The notes below the pieces were generated by a model. That model had not been told where the DNA came from. It saw nothing but the letters and a program-made list of their open reading frames with translations, and ran no database searches. A stretch of DNA of 64,000 nucleotides from Pogostemon cablin (Eukaryota > Streptophyta > Magnoliopsida > Lamiales > Lamiaceae), in contig CM043013.1 of the NCBI GenBank assembly GCA_023678885.1, forward strand, positions 19,996,791 to 20,060,790, read 5' to 3'. Below are positions 11,431 through 21,232 of the stretch, piece by piece. The stretch's first letter is position 1; the number at the start of each line of letters is the position of its first letter. The translations under genes were made by a program, and so were the position numbers.

Positions 11431-14384
11431 ATGAACGCAATCCGCCTAGCGGGGGACATGTCTCTCCTCCTCAGCATAATCGTGCTTATGTTCAAAATAC
11501 GAACCATTAAATCGTGTGCTGGTTTGTACTCTTACGTACAACACGCTTTTAACACATCTACGATTTAACATTAGGTTTTTATTTGCAATCATGATCTCAA
11601 TCTGTGTATATATCTCTAATTAGTTTTCCATTGTTTTTATTTGGAGATGCTGTTTTGAAATCATTGAATTAATTAATTTTCTTACATGGTCAATTCATAA
11701 GCTGCTTTTGTTTATTCATATATTGTGAGAATTGAATTTTTTTAAAAGTAATTAGTTGATGATTTTTGATAGATATAGTTCTGTCTGTAAGGTTTTCGTT
11801 TTTGATGTTCAGTAAAATCAATCTTTTCTATTGTGTGATTGTGTAAAGTATGTTGATGATGGACATACTACATTGTAACAAATAAAACCTATTAAAGGGT
11901 AGATAATTAGCTTAGAGACTGATCAAATGTTGAAGATGGAGGGTATGGTTTTGTTACTTTTGTAGATGTAAAATTCTAGCAGCAATTGTAGTTGTGTGTG
12001 TTTCTACTTTCTAAGTTATGACATTTCGTAAATAATACACTTTTAATGCTGTAATGATTCTCGGCCCTCGAGGCTCGAGTAGTATCTTGCTGCATAACCA
12101 TGTAAAATAAATATAGCTAGAAGTTTGATTCTTGATTCAATATTCTATTCTTCATGTGATTGTTTGCCAATATCCTAGCTTTACGAAAGTTGTTAAATCA
12201 TCTGTCTTGTTCAGGGATTTCATTGAAGACTCAAGAACTCTATGTCATTGTTTTTCTTGCTCGATACCTTGATTTATTTACAAAGTATTACTCGCTTTAC
12301 AATACAGTAATGAAGCTGGTATTCATTGAAACCTCAGTTACTATTGTGTGGTACATGAGATTTCACGAAGTTGTGAAGCAGACATACTGCAAAGACCAAG
12401 ACACATTCAGACACTACTTTCTTATTCCTCTTTGCCTTTTGGTAGCTCTTCTGGTTCACCGCTCGTTTAATGTGATGGAGGTGAGAAACTCTTCTGTATT
12501 TTCTTAAAATTGGCTTTGACTTACGTGTCTTCTTGTAAACCTCGGTCAATGACATATCATAACACTTATTGAAGTGCTTATAATGAATTATTACAATGCA
12601 AAATAGTGAGTTCCATTTATAATAAGTTCCATATTTGGTTATGATTCCTAAAATATGGAGAGTAAATGCTTGAGAGCTTCTCATGTATGGGAAATAGCCC
12701 TGACAGCATAACACGGATGATGAGACATTTTCTTGATATATTGTTATCTTAATGTATTGTTTTGAATCGTCGAGCTTGTTGGAGTAAAATTAGATAGTTT
12801 GAAAAAAAAAATTTGTTTTTGTTAGTCAAAGTTTCTCCTAGAATTTCCTGCTACCTTTCAAAATTCTACTAGTATAAATATGTGATGTGTTGCAAAACTT
12901 TGTAATTTAGGTGAAACTACTAAAATCAATACATCAAATATTTGGCAGATTATATATGTGTTGTGCAAATTTCTAAGTTCCAACGAATTGGTATCAGAGC
13001 AACTTTAGTGCAAGACTTTAGATTTCTAAGTCCAAGTTTCAATTCCAATTCCTCCTCGAGCTTTGTTTTTATGAGAGGTGTTCGAGTACAAGTTTTGGTC
13101 GTGGGTGGACAACCAGTGATACCGGACAACCGTAGATATGCCTGATTCGTTATGATGTTTCAAAAGATATTTCTTAAGCTTGGGAACATCTTTCCTTTTA
13201 AATATGTCCCACACTGCACCACCCTGTATTTCACCTTTTCCCAGTAACCTTGTAGATGTTTTTACCAAACTTGATATATTCAGTTCTTTACTTGTTTCAA
13301 TATTTCTATCGGAACCCACCCGCTTTCTTTAGTACACAATTCCAAACATCTTAACAAATTCTTGCACAGCCAACAAACCTTTCTCATTTTTACCTGAAAT
13401 CCGGTGTAGGGCACACCACATAACCATTGATCCCAACTCAGTCCAGATAGTTTGAGAATATCACGAACAATAACTGGCTCTCCCTTTATCCAGTGTTTCT
13501 AGAAATCTAGTCTTGTTTATTACAGTTGCTCTGATACCAGTTTGTTGGAACTTAGAAATTTGCAGAACACATAATCTGCCAAATATTTTAGTTCCAACAG
13601 AGCTTTGATGGCGTATAAAATTCTGTACTTATCGCTGCGTTTATCTGGATTAATATGAGGTGATTTATATTAATTTGGGCAGTCAACATTTCTTGCAGGT
13701 ACTTTGGACATTCTCTCTTTATCTTGAAGTAGTGGCGATTCTGCCGCAGCTGATACTATTGCAACGAACTAAGAACATTGACAACTTGACTGGAAACTAC
13801 GTATTTCTTCTCGGGTAATTTACTTTTGCACTTAGCAGTTTGCTACGGTGCCATCACTAATGCATAAATATCACTCTCTATCTTAATATAGCTCACTCTT
13901 TCACATCCTTTTTTTCTCGTTTATAGTGTTTGTTGGGCCTTTTATCTTCTTGACTGGATATATCTCTTTTTCACGGAGTTGCACAAAGTTCATTGGACCC
14001 GTAAGCCCTTTTCACTTTCTTATTTAAATTTAACTAAATTTACTATGTAATCTGATTAGAGCATGCAATCCTGCTGCTTGGCTTTCAGGCTTCGTTCAAA
14101 CTGCTCTATACGCTGACTTCTTCTACTACTACATAAAAAGGTAATCGATTTTAACTGTCCCACATGACATGCTTATGAATTTCCATCTGAAAAGTGATTA
14201 TTCTTTCAATCAACTGATGCAAACCCTATAGTTTAGCTTATGATGCTTACAGAATCTAACACCATGCTCTTTGAGTTAGTTTCAGACTCCTGAGAGTGGC
14301 TTGTGTAGTATTTGATGTTCTTTTCTTGGTCTTTAACTCTCTTGCAGCTGGAAAAACAACGAGAAGCTCAAGCTTCCCACCTGA
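11431..14384 (+). CDS. ERD2: ER lumen protein-retaining (KDEL) receptor, six exons
   Basis: Assembled from exons 11431-11521, 12215-12480, 13699-13814, 13927-14000, 14089-14140 and 14348-14384. All introns are GT-AG, phases agree, and the joined frame gives 211 residues (family ~212-215). The product is a seven-helix Golgi/ER membrane receptor that returns K/HDEL-tagged proteins to the ER. Hallmarks seen: N-terminal RLAGDM, SCAGISLKTQELY, ARYLDLFT, VWYMRFHE, DTFRHYFLIP, SLYLEVVAILPQL, NIDNLTGNYVFLLG, YADFFYYY and the C-terminal KLKLP. Exon 1 fixes the start: the ATG precedes the conserved NxxRLAGDM opening. Oddities: in helix 6, positions usually Y, R, N and R read C, W, D and L, and about four residues are missing before FVQT. 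Intron 2 (12481-13698) contains a captured-gene element. The open frame and good splice sites suggest a live but divergent paralogue. Expression cannot be judged. Confidence 0.9.
12935..13599. mobile_element. Inverted TRIM-like LTR/PBS pair in ERD2 intron 2
   Basis: The right arm is a 57-bp unit 13543-13599 that begins TGTTGGAACT and ends AGTTCCAACA, like a miniature LTR. On its minus-strand 3' side are a 3-base gap and TGGTATCAGAGC (13528-13539 complement), the classic initiator-tRNA-Met primer site. The left arm (12935-13005) is the inverted copy, lacking its outermost bases, with TGGTATCAGAGC at 12989-13000 on the plus strand. Both primer sites therefore face inward. Between them lies an antisense piece of a JmjC-domain gene. 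It could be two TRIM elements head to head, or one palindromic product that captured a host gene. Confidence 0.7.
13145..13500 (-). pseudogene. Captured fragment of a JmjC histone demethylase gene (JMJ25/IBM1-like)
   Basis: On the minus strand 13455-13494 reads HWIKGEPVIVRDIL, followed by SGLSWD and then, after a one-base frame change, MVMWCALHRIS. Further on, GGAVWDIFKRKDVPKLKKYL (about 13150-13215) is the strongly conserved motif inside the JmjC domain of plant JMJ25/IBM1-type lysine demethylases. Sequence between them includes LAVQEFVKMFGIVY then a stop. Iron-binding and C-terminal parts are missing, so no enzyme can be made. The fragment is antisense to ERD2 and sits between inward-facing LTR-like arms. 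Confidence 0.8.
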
Positions 14385-14753
14385 CATCAACTTCGGATAG
14401 ATCGCATGTACTTGTGAGAAAAAAAGGAGAGGGGCCGTATTTCTCCCACAATGTCGGATCACAGATACTGCTACTATATGTGCAGGTGAACGGCATAACC
14501 TCTTCGATTTTCTTGGCAAGACCAACGGAAGCCTACTTATGCCCGACTCGATGCACAATTTTTGTAACTTTTTTTAAGTTTCATGGTTTTTAACTTGTGC
14601 TGTTTGCATTAAATAGTTTGGAAGATCCAAAATTAAAAACAATGATTTACGGGAAAGTTTTAATACAATAATAGTAGAAGTAAACATGTGGAGCTTCCTT
14701 AAAATAATAAGAGTAACATTATGACTCACAGTAATGTCAAATGTGACGCTTAG
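14385..14753. other. ERD2 3' flank
   Basis: Presumed 3' UTR and downstream DNA of the receptor gene, ending at the TSD of the solo LTR. No other feature seen. Confidence 0.5.
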
Positions 14754-15947
14754 TGTCACATCCTGATTTTTCTTAATTAAAAATTATTTTATTTAAAAGA
14801 ACTAAGCGAAAGCTTAAAGGAATTAAGTTTCCACAATGAAATATTGAATGAAATGCTTAAACTTTAATATAAAATTAAATTTAATGGTGCTAGACATCCT
14901 CCAATCCCACCACGCCAGCTCCTTCATCTGAAAATTTTGGAGAGATAAGGGTGAGCAAAAACCACGGCTCAGTGAGAAATCACTACTTATCAAACTAAAC
15001 ATCACATGCAATAATAATTAAGCCATGTAATTACCTCAACCAACCGCATTATAATACTTTCCTTATTCATATCCTCTTTTATAAATATGTTCCTCTACAT
15101 AAAGGTGACAAGACATCCTCCTTTATTAAGGTCCAGAAGACCTCCTCTTTCATTAGGTTCATAAGACCTCCTCCTTTATAATGGTGCATAAGACCTAGGT
15201 ACATAAGACCTCCTCCTTTATAATGGTCCATAAGACCTAGGTACATAAGACCTCCTCCTTTATAGTCCAGAAGACATATTTTCTCTATACTTATCTTTTC
15301 ATGCTTCATAAGTTAAATTTTAATATCATATTAATTAGCATCACATAAACTTAAAATCAACACATATATTGTTCACATGATCTCAAAATCATCACATATA
15401 ATGTTCAATAAAAATAAGTAAGAAATCCCTCACCTCAAATAATTTGACCGCAATACTAAAATCGTTCTCCCTCTCTCTTCAGTGTCTCTGAGTGTTTTTC
15501 GATTTCTTAGGTGTATATGAGTGTATATAAAAGGAGAGAAAAATAATTGGAGAAATAGCAAACTGGTTATCAAGGATTCAGAATTGTATTTGAGGAGTTA
15601 ATATTATATGTGTGCGTTGGATTGAATCCCCTTTCTTTTAGGAAAAGGAAAAGTTGAGATAATGGATAAATCCTATCATAAATCAACTACCATCGGATAC
15701 TAAGTTATGTACCATATATATTTTATATAATAATAATATCCATGATCATAAATCCTTAATAATAATATTCTTAATTATTATAATATCTTGTAAAAATATC
15801 ATGAAAATAATATGTCTATGATATAAATATAAATATAATTATATATTAGTGAGAGGATTATTAAAAGATACGTTGATATAGATACTTTATAAAAATAAAA
15901 AGTACATGTATATATTTATTTATATTGAAAAAATTCAGGTTATTACA
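14754..15947. mobile_element. Solo LTR, probably Ty3/gypsy, TSD CTTAG
   Basis: The sequence starts TGTCACATCCTGATTTTTCT and ends TTCAGGTTATTACA, so it has TG...CA ends with imperfect inverted termini. CTTAG is duplicated exactly on both sides (14749-14753 and 15948-15952). At 1194 bp with no internal domain, it is the product of LTR-LTR recombination. The opening resembles the TGTAACACCCCGATTTTT type of plant gypsy (chromovirus-like) LTRs. It lies about 370 bp downstream of the ERD2 stop codon and could influence its 3' end. Confidence 0.85.
15105..15290. repeat. Tandem repeat inside the solo LTR
   Basis: ACATAAGACCTCCTCCTTTATA recurs with ATGGT(C/G)CATAAGACCTAGGT linkers in about three and a half units of roughly 50 bp. 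It explains the glycine/leucine-rich minus-strand frame here, which is not a gene. Confidence 0.75.
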
Positions 15948-16164
15948 CTTAGTATATATAAACAAAATGACACCTGAGTCAAATGCATGAATAATCGAGA
16001 CGTGAATAAACAAATTGTGAAAAATGGGAAATATATGCAAGTAGGTAGATGCTTGCAAGTAATTGCACCACCACTCAGTTTTCAAGGAATTATAACCTTT
16101 TTTAATGGGTGAAATGACAATTATGTCCTTGAACACATTTTTTTTTTTTAAAATAATAATTAAA

Positions 16165-16900
16165 AATGCACTCATCTTCTGGTTTTCCGGTTGCTTTCCC
16201 CAAAGCTCACCCAGATACCTATCTGGCAAAATTGGCAGAGTCGATGAAAATTCAAATTTATTTGGTACAGAGAGAGAGTTTTTTTAGAGAGAAGTTCTTC
16301 CTCCACCGCTACTCATCTGCGCTAGAAGCGGATTTACACGGAGCCCCGATTCGATTTGCAGATTTCTTTAGGGTTCCTTCCCCCTCCACGGAAACGTTGG
16401 AGGATGTTGCTGTAATCTATTGGCGGCCACTCATGATGTATCAGCCGCCGGAGATATCTTCGATTAGCCGCCGCCGTACACCGCTGGTGCGCGGACATTT
16501 CGATTTCACTCGCCGCCGCTCGTTTTGTGCTTCATCATTGGCACGGCTCTCTTCATGTGGCTGCTTTGCAACCCAGAACTTCACGCCCTCCTCCTAGGGC
16601 TCCTCTTCCCGTTTCGACCATTCGTGAAGGAGGATCTCGCGATTCTGGATCTTGATGGGAATTTCTTAGTTTCTCCTCCTGCCGCTGCCGGGTTTCAACA
16701 GCAGCCCTCCGCTGATTTCTCCACAGTATGCAGCGGCTTTTTATTTTTTTATTTTTACGGCAGTTTCGTCGCAACCACCGTCCGACTAACAGCGATTGAT
16801 TCTCCATCGGTGCATGTGCAACTTTTGGCTTTCGTCCATTGCCGCTGGTTCGTGTTGTGATTCTGCATCCTACTGCTGACGGCAATTAGAGTACAAGCAC
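16165..16900 (+). other. GC-rich exon-like block, unrecognised
   Basis: The base composition switches sharply from the AT-rich flank to codon-like GC-rich sequence with CCGCCGCC runs, typical of a plant 5' exon or 5' UTR. Two overlapping plus-strand frames (16166-16597 and 16525-16860) are open, but neither shows a domain I know. It lies upstream of other coding-like pieces (17.0-17.77 kb) in the same orientation, so all may derive from one lost gene or from several captured ones. No function is proposed. Confidence 0.4.
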
Positions 16901-17307
16901 TTCAAGTTAAGTGTTTGATTTACTTTTCCTCTGTTCAGAGGTTTTAGTCCAGCTGCCAATCTTAAATTTGCGACTGTTCGCCGCTAAGAAGCGGCTGGTC
17001 TGCTCAAGTTGAGCGACCTTCTCAATCACGAAAAGGTAAAAGTTCAAGGCTATATCAATTGGTACCTTTTGTTCGTTATAATTAAATATGCTCTAATGGT
17101 TGATGAGATTAGCCAATTCTTGGTTGATTTGGATGTGTATGAGCCATTGTTGGTCCTTATGTTATATCTGTTTATTCATGGAAGATCCAAATACCCCTTG
17201 AATAGCATCTTTGTATCCTTTATATGAGATTTTGTTTTTTAGTTTTGCTTAAGATATTCCCCAGCCACTGATTTTTAGAGACATTAGTTTATATAGGCTG
17301 GGTTCTC

Positions 17308-17577
17308 TTGTGCTATCTTATTATTGTATTTCACGGATTATCCCACCGGGTCCGGATAAGCCCGCGGGTCGCCCTCATCCGCCTCACCTCGCCCGAAGCA
17401 GAGCTCCTCTACTGCCGCCGCCTTGCCACCACGGAGTTCTTCCCGTGTGACATGGATGCCATCCTAAACAACAAGCTCGGCTTGGGCACCTTCCTTGCCA
17501 TATCGAAGGGGTCCTACGCCGCCGGACGTTGGCCCTGGAATCGACGAAGCGAAGTTCTCTTTGCTTATATGAGATAA
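17308..17577 (+). pseudogene. Orphan coding fragment, family not recognised
   Basis: The plus-strand frame is open for 89 codons with strong GC bias and ends in TAA. It contains SPRVALIRLTSPEAELLY and FFPCDMDAILNNKLGLGTFL, which read like real conserved protein sequence, but I cannot place the family. No start context or continuing exon is visible, and it is followed within about 40 bases by the PEPC fragment. It is probably a gene fragment brought together with that one by rearrangement or capture. Confidence 0.45.
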
Positions 17578-17618
17578 GAAAAGATTCAGACCTACTAGAT
17601 ACTCCGTGGAGGAGGTGA

Positions 17619-17767
17619 TTACGGGATTCGATTTCATCAATTGACGCAAAATTAAGACTGTTGGCACCAGGGAAGGTTTCTGAGGATGATAAATTGGACG
17701 ATGCCATACTTTTAGATCAGTTCCTTGATGTTCTTCAGGATTTGCATGGGGATGAGATCAGAGAAAT
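17619..17767 (+). pseudogene. Phosphoenolpyruvate carboxylase, exon 1 fragment
   Basis: The frame reads SSIDAKLRLLAPGKVSEDDK and ILLDQFLDVLQDLHGDEIRE. This is the N-terminal region of plant PEPC, which carboxylates PEP to oxaloacetate in the cytosol. It ends at ATG|GTAATA, a good donor site at the place where a first exon could stop. A few residues usual after EDDKL are missing. I see no initiating Met in the expected context, because the codons before SSID do not match PEPC. No later PEPC exon occurs downstream, where LTR debris begins within about 420 bp. It is therefore an orphan exon, not a working gene. Confidence 0.85.
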
Positions 17768-18186
17768 GGTAATAAATTCTCCTTTTTTCTTAATTTTACT
17801 TTTGAACCCAGTAAATATTTGTATGCTTGTGATCATGTGGTTGAGTTAATTTTATATTTGATTGGTAAATATGTTGGGAAGTTTAGTTACATTTGTATAC
17901 TTGGATGTTATGTCCTGTTTGATTTGAAATTTGTACCTTGCTTGATATTGTTGAAATAAAGGTTGTGGTTAATGACAAAACTTTGTTTAATGAATAGGTT
18001 TAGTTGGAATTGTCTTGTGAGATTAACCCCTGATAATTGGTTGTCTTTTTATCTTCCCTCTCAGTCTTTAGTGGTTTTATTTATTTATTTATTTTTAAAG
18101 CTTGTATCTTTTTTAAAGTAAGGAGACTTCTGCACCAAGGGTTTTCCTAATTCTTTTCTTCTGTTTTCTAATTTTTCGGACATATA
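17768..18186. other. AT-rich stretch after the PEPC exon
   Basis: It could be the start of the original PEPC intron. No coding signal is seen before the LTR sequence at about 18187. Confidence 0.4.
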
Positions 18187-19082
18187 GATAAGATCTATTC
18201 AACCCCCATGATTGTTCTTCGCAACATCATGGGCTAGAACCGTTTTGGTAGATATAGGGTTTTGAAAGTTTTATGAATTAATTAAATTCTCTTGTGTGTC
18301 CTCCGTACAACACTACTTGTGGATTGATTTTATATATGATTGAGCTTTCTTAAACCATATTCACGGTCGTTTTGCGCATCTTCAACTGTTATATAGAGTC
18401 TGAATATATATCTTGGTTGTCGATTGAGTGCGTTCACTGCTGAACAGGATTCCATGTTATGATTCTAAGTGAGGGGACTCCGAAGTTTCATTAGAACTAT
18501 CATATATGAATGTTTATTAATTGAATTGAATTTGGGTTAGTAAGTAGGATAAAGAGGGTAATTTTATAGTACCTATAAAGGGAGATCATATCGGGTTAGG
18601 TTCCAGACGTGAGAAATAATTGATACTGATAGTACCTAGAAAGGGTGGTGAAATTACGTCTCTTCCTTCGAGGTTATTCACACGTGTTACAAGCATATTT
18701 ACTTGTGTCTATAGAATAGATTTGCATGGTTTAGTGATGTGTCCATATTCCACAAGGCAGAGTCGACCAGCATATGAGAGGGAAGTTAAGTAAGTTAAGT
18801 AGTAAAATTGGATTACCCTAGAGCTACCTATTCTCTACTTGATCCACTTTTGTATTCTTCTAGTGTTTATTTTATTTAATTGTTATTTTAATTACTTGTT
18901 TAGTAGATTAATAATTTAAACCTCAAACTTAATTGTCATCTTGTCTTAATTAATTTAGTAAATAATTAAATTGGTAATACGTCGTCCTTTGGGTTTGATA
19001 TTTAATTTGATCGCTTGCTTAAGCTGCAACTGATATCCTTCATACTTGGGGATTAATTTTTCGTGCAAAAAAATGCGAATCA
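18187..19082 (-). mobile_element. Truncated Athila-like LTR (family B), minus orientation
   Basis: Its reverse complement matches the LTR at 28153-29938 over long stretches. Shared stretches include the rc of CCGACTCTGCCTTGTGGAAT, the 'pair of CTAGGTACTATA' blocks and AATCCCCAAGTATGAAGGAT. The outer end is present (TG...: minus-strand start TGATTCGCATT at 19082). The other half of the LTR is missing beyond about 18187. It abuts the truncated left LTR of the following inverted structure. Confidence 0.7.
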
Positions 19083-20157
19083 AAGTCCATTTACTTTATA
19101 CTGTAGATAATGTGGTATGCGGCGTCACACGGAAGATCATATTATCGGCTCCTTATAAAGTATAAACAGATGTTCACAATCGAGATAGATGGGGACTATC
19201 TATCGGTATGATTGTAGTGTGATTTGACATTAGTCTGTTTTGATTATAAAATTGCACTAGTGCACTTTGTGTATTGAATAAGACCGCCGTTGAGATCGTT
19301 CGGTTTATACTAACTATATAATAGAACTTGATCTCTGTTATTATGGAAGTTTGTACTCTTAATCCTTATACAATGTCAGTATTTATTTTCTTGATTCATC
19401 AATGGGTGAGATTTAATTATTAAATCAATATGCTTGGTGAGTTAGAAGATGATGCTGTCTCTATGGTGTGCTATTGATTGTAGAAGGAATCTGAATCTGT
19501 GTCCTAAAGGAACTGGTTGATGATGCCCTCTTAAGGAGCTCATAATGATTATCATGTAAACCCTGCAGGTGGATTTATTCCGGCATGATAATAAGGTTGA
19601 GTGGTACTACTCTCGGTAAATATATTAATTAATGGAGTTGTCAGTAATTTAATTAATTAATGGGCATTGAATCTTAAACACGGGGAGACTAACGTGCTCA
19701 TAATAAGGAGCCTATAACATAATTCGGGATTAGGGTGGCAATGCAATAATATTTCTTTAGTGGATTGATTTATTATTATTGGACATAAGTATAAGTTTTG
19801 GGCTAAATTTGGATGGTTAAGCCTAATGGGAGGCCCAAACCCTAATTTCTCCTCCTGGTTCCTGTTGTAGCCTATATAATAGCCAATCTCAGCAGTCCGA
19901 GTATCAGTATCACACGCATAAAAAATGTGAAAAGCAGATTGACTGCAGATTGAGATCGTCTTGTAGATCGTTTCCCACATAACGTCAAGACATGGCTTAG
20001 GAATACAACAGAAGATCGAAAGGTCATTTGTTGCTGCTGATCAACCTCTACATCAACCCTGGTGAAAGGTAATCAATTCTATGTTTATGCTTCCTCTGCG
20101 ATAGAATTGCATGAAACTCTAACGGTTCACGCTAACCAAAAGATCCAAACACCATCA
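19083..20157 (+). mobile_element. Left LTR of an inverted LTR pair (5' truncated)
   Basis: This is an inverted, diverged copy of 21233-22441. Shared segments include AGATAATGTGG, AATGGAGTTGTCAGTAA, TTTATTCCGGCATGATAATA and CATCAACCCTGGTGAAAGGT. The 3' end ACCATCA is followed by a 2-base gap and a decayed primer site TGATATCAGAGC (20160-20171). The first ~110 bp are missing where the neighbouring LTR abuts. The arm was probably longer before that event. Confidence 0.8.
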
Positions 20158-20171
20158 GTTGATATCAGAGC

Positions 20172-21218
20172 ATAGGTTCTAAGGCTAAACGTGATACGTT
20201 AGGCTAGGGTTTGAGTGGATAATGTGGCGCTAGAATTTAGGGTTTACTCTTGAACTTGTTGGAACCCTAATTGCATATCATACGCGTTCACTGTACGACG
20301 GGTAAAAGGACTGGCCGGCGACGACAACATGGTGGCAGATGGTGCCTGACGAAACTGAACGGCGACAGGTGTTGCGCCCGTTGATACTTTTTCCAGGCGG
20401 TCTGTCGAAAAAGGTAGGCGGGCGAAAGGAGCAGGACTGCCAAGCGTGTATTGACAAGAAAATCATCTGATTTCAAGCTCCAAAGACATCACCGTGCGAA
20501 GAACCGGGCATGGAACGCGGTAAAGTTCTTGACACGCACGATGGGTTGCACGGTTGAGTAAGTTGCTAGGTGTGTTGAAGGGTGCGACGCACGGAATGCT
20601 GCACGGCGGTGTGCTGACTTAGTCGTGCAGCCTGCCGTGTGTATCGCTCGCCTGCTAGCCCGGCAATATGCTCAGTTTCTGTCCACAAATCGAGCGGCAT
20701 CTCGAGTGTGCTACTGAGTATTGCGCCCAGCGTTTCACTCGTCTACCAGCCCGGTTCTAATCCACCAAGGCTGTCCCACACAATTCGAGCGCCGTACTTC
20801 TGCAAACGAGTAGTCCATCGAGTGCCCAGCCATGCAGGTCGCCCGACCATCCACTCGGATTACCGCTCGGTTTCCATGCGCCAACACTCGGTTGCCTTTC
20901 CAGCGCTTTCGTGCGCTTGATCGGGCACCTTGCCGTGTGCCCTAATGAGCATCACGCTCGTCAATCTGCCCGCTAGGCTGCCTGATTTTGCTCTCCAGCG
21001 CCCGATATCACCATCGTCGTTCATCGTGAATTCAATTAACATGTATAGTTTCAATCGTTCACCACCATCGACAAATAGATAAACAGATACAGGGAATATA
21101 CAGGCATAATAAAATCATACCAAAACCCTAATCTCATATGCGATTCTAATTGCGAAAATTAAATCACATAATCAGAAAAACCCTAGCCTAACGTGTCACG
21201 CTTCACTACGAAACCGAA
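20172..21218. other. GC-rich core between inward-facing LTRs
   Basis: The two outer ~70-bp flanks are inverted copies (ACGTTAGGCTAGGGTTT on each side). The middle is markedly GC-rich with many CG dinucleotides and GAGCGG/CGAGCGCC motifs. Reading frames are short (at most 93 codons) with no known domain. It resembles the untranslated internal region of a large non-autonomous LTR element rather than a gag-pol region. Confidence 0.55.
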
Positions 21219-21230
21219 GCTCTGATACCA
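21219..21230 (-). other. Primer-binding site (initiator tRNA-Met type)
   Basis: The minus strand reads TGGTATCAGAGC three bases inside the LTR end. This is complementary to the 3' end of plant initiator tRNA-Met, as in many copia elements. Confidence 0.85.
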
Positions 21231-21232
21231 AT

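Noticed and set aside
12160..12507. Single-exon reading of the ERD2 region
   Set aside because: It opens with TTG inside an intron and runs past the donor at 12480. The six-exon model with the ATG at 11431 accounts for all conserved segments.
14256..14593. Overlapping frames at the ERD2 3' end
   Set aside because: They are shadows of the last exon and its 3' flank. The correct frame ends at 14384 with KLKLPT.
16553..16885. Minus-strand 110-codon frame in the GC-rich block
   Set aside because: High GC keeps several frames open at once. There is no domain, and no splice or start support.
17384..17707. Minus-strand frames opposite the PEPC piece
   Set aside because: The plus-strand frame carries clear PEPC sequence, so the opposite frames are shadows.
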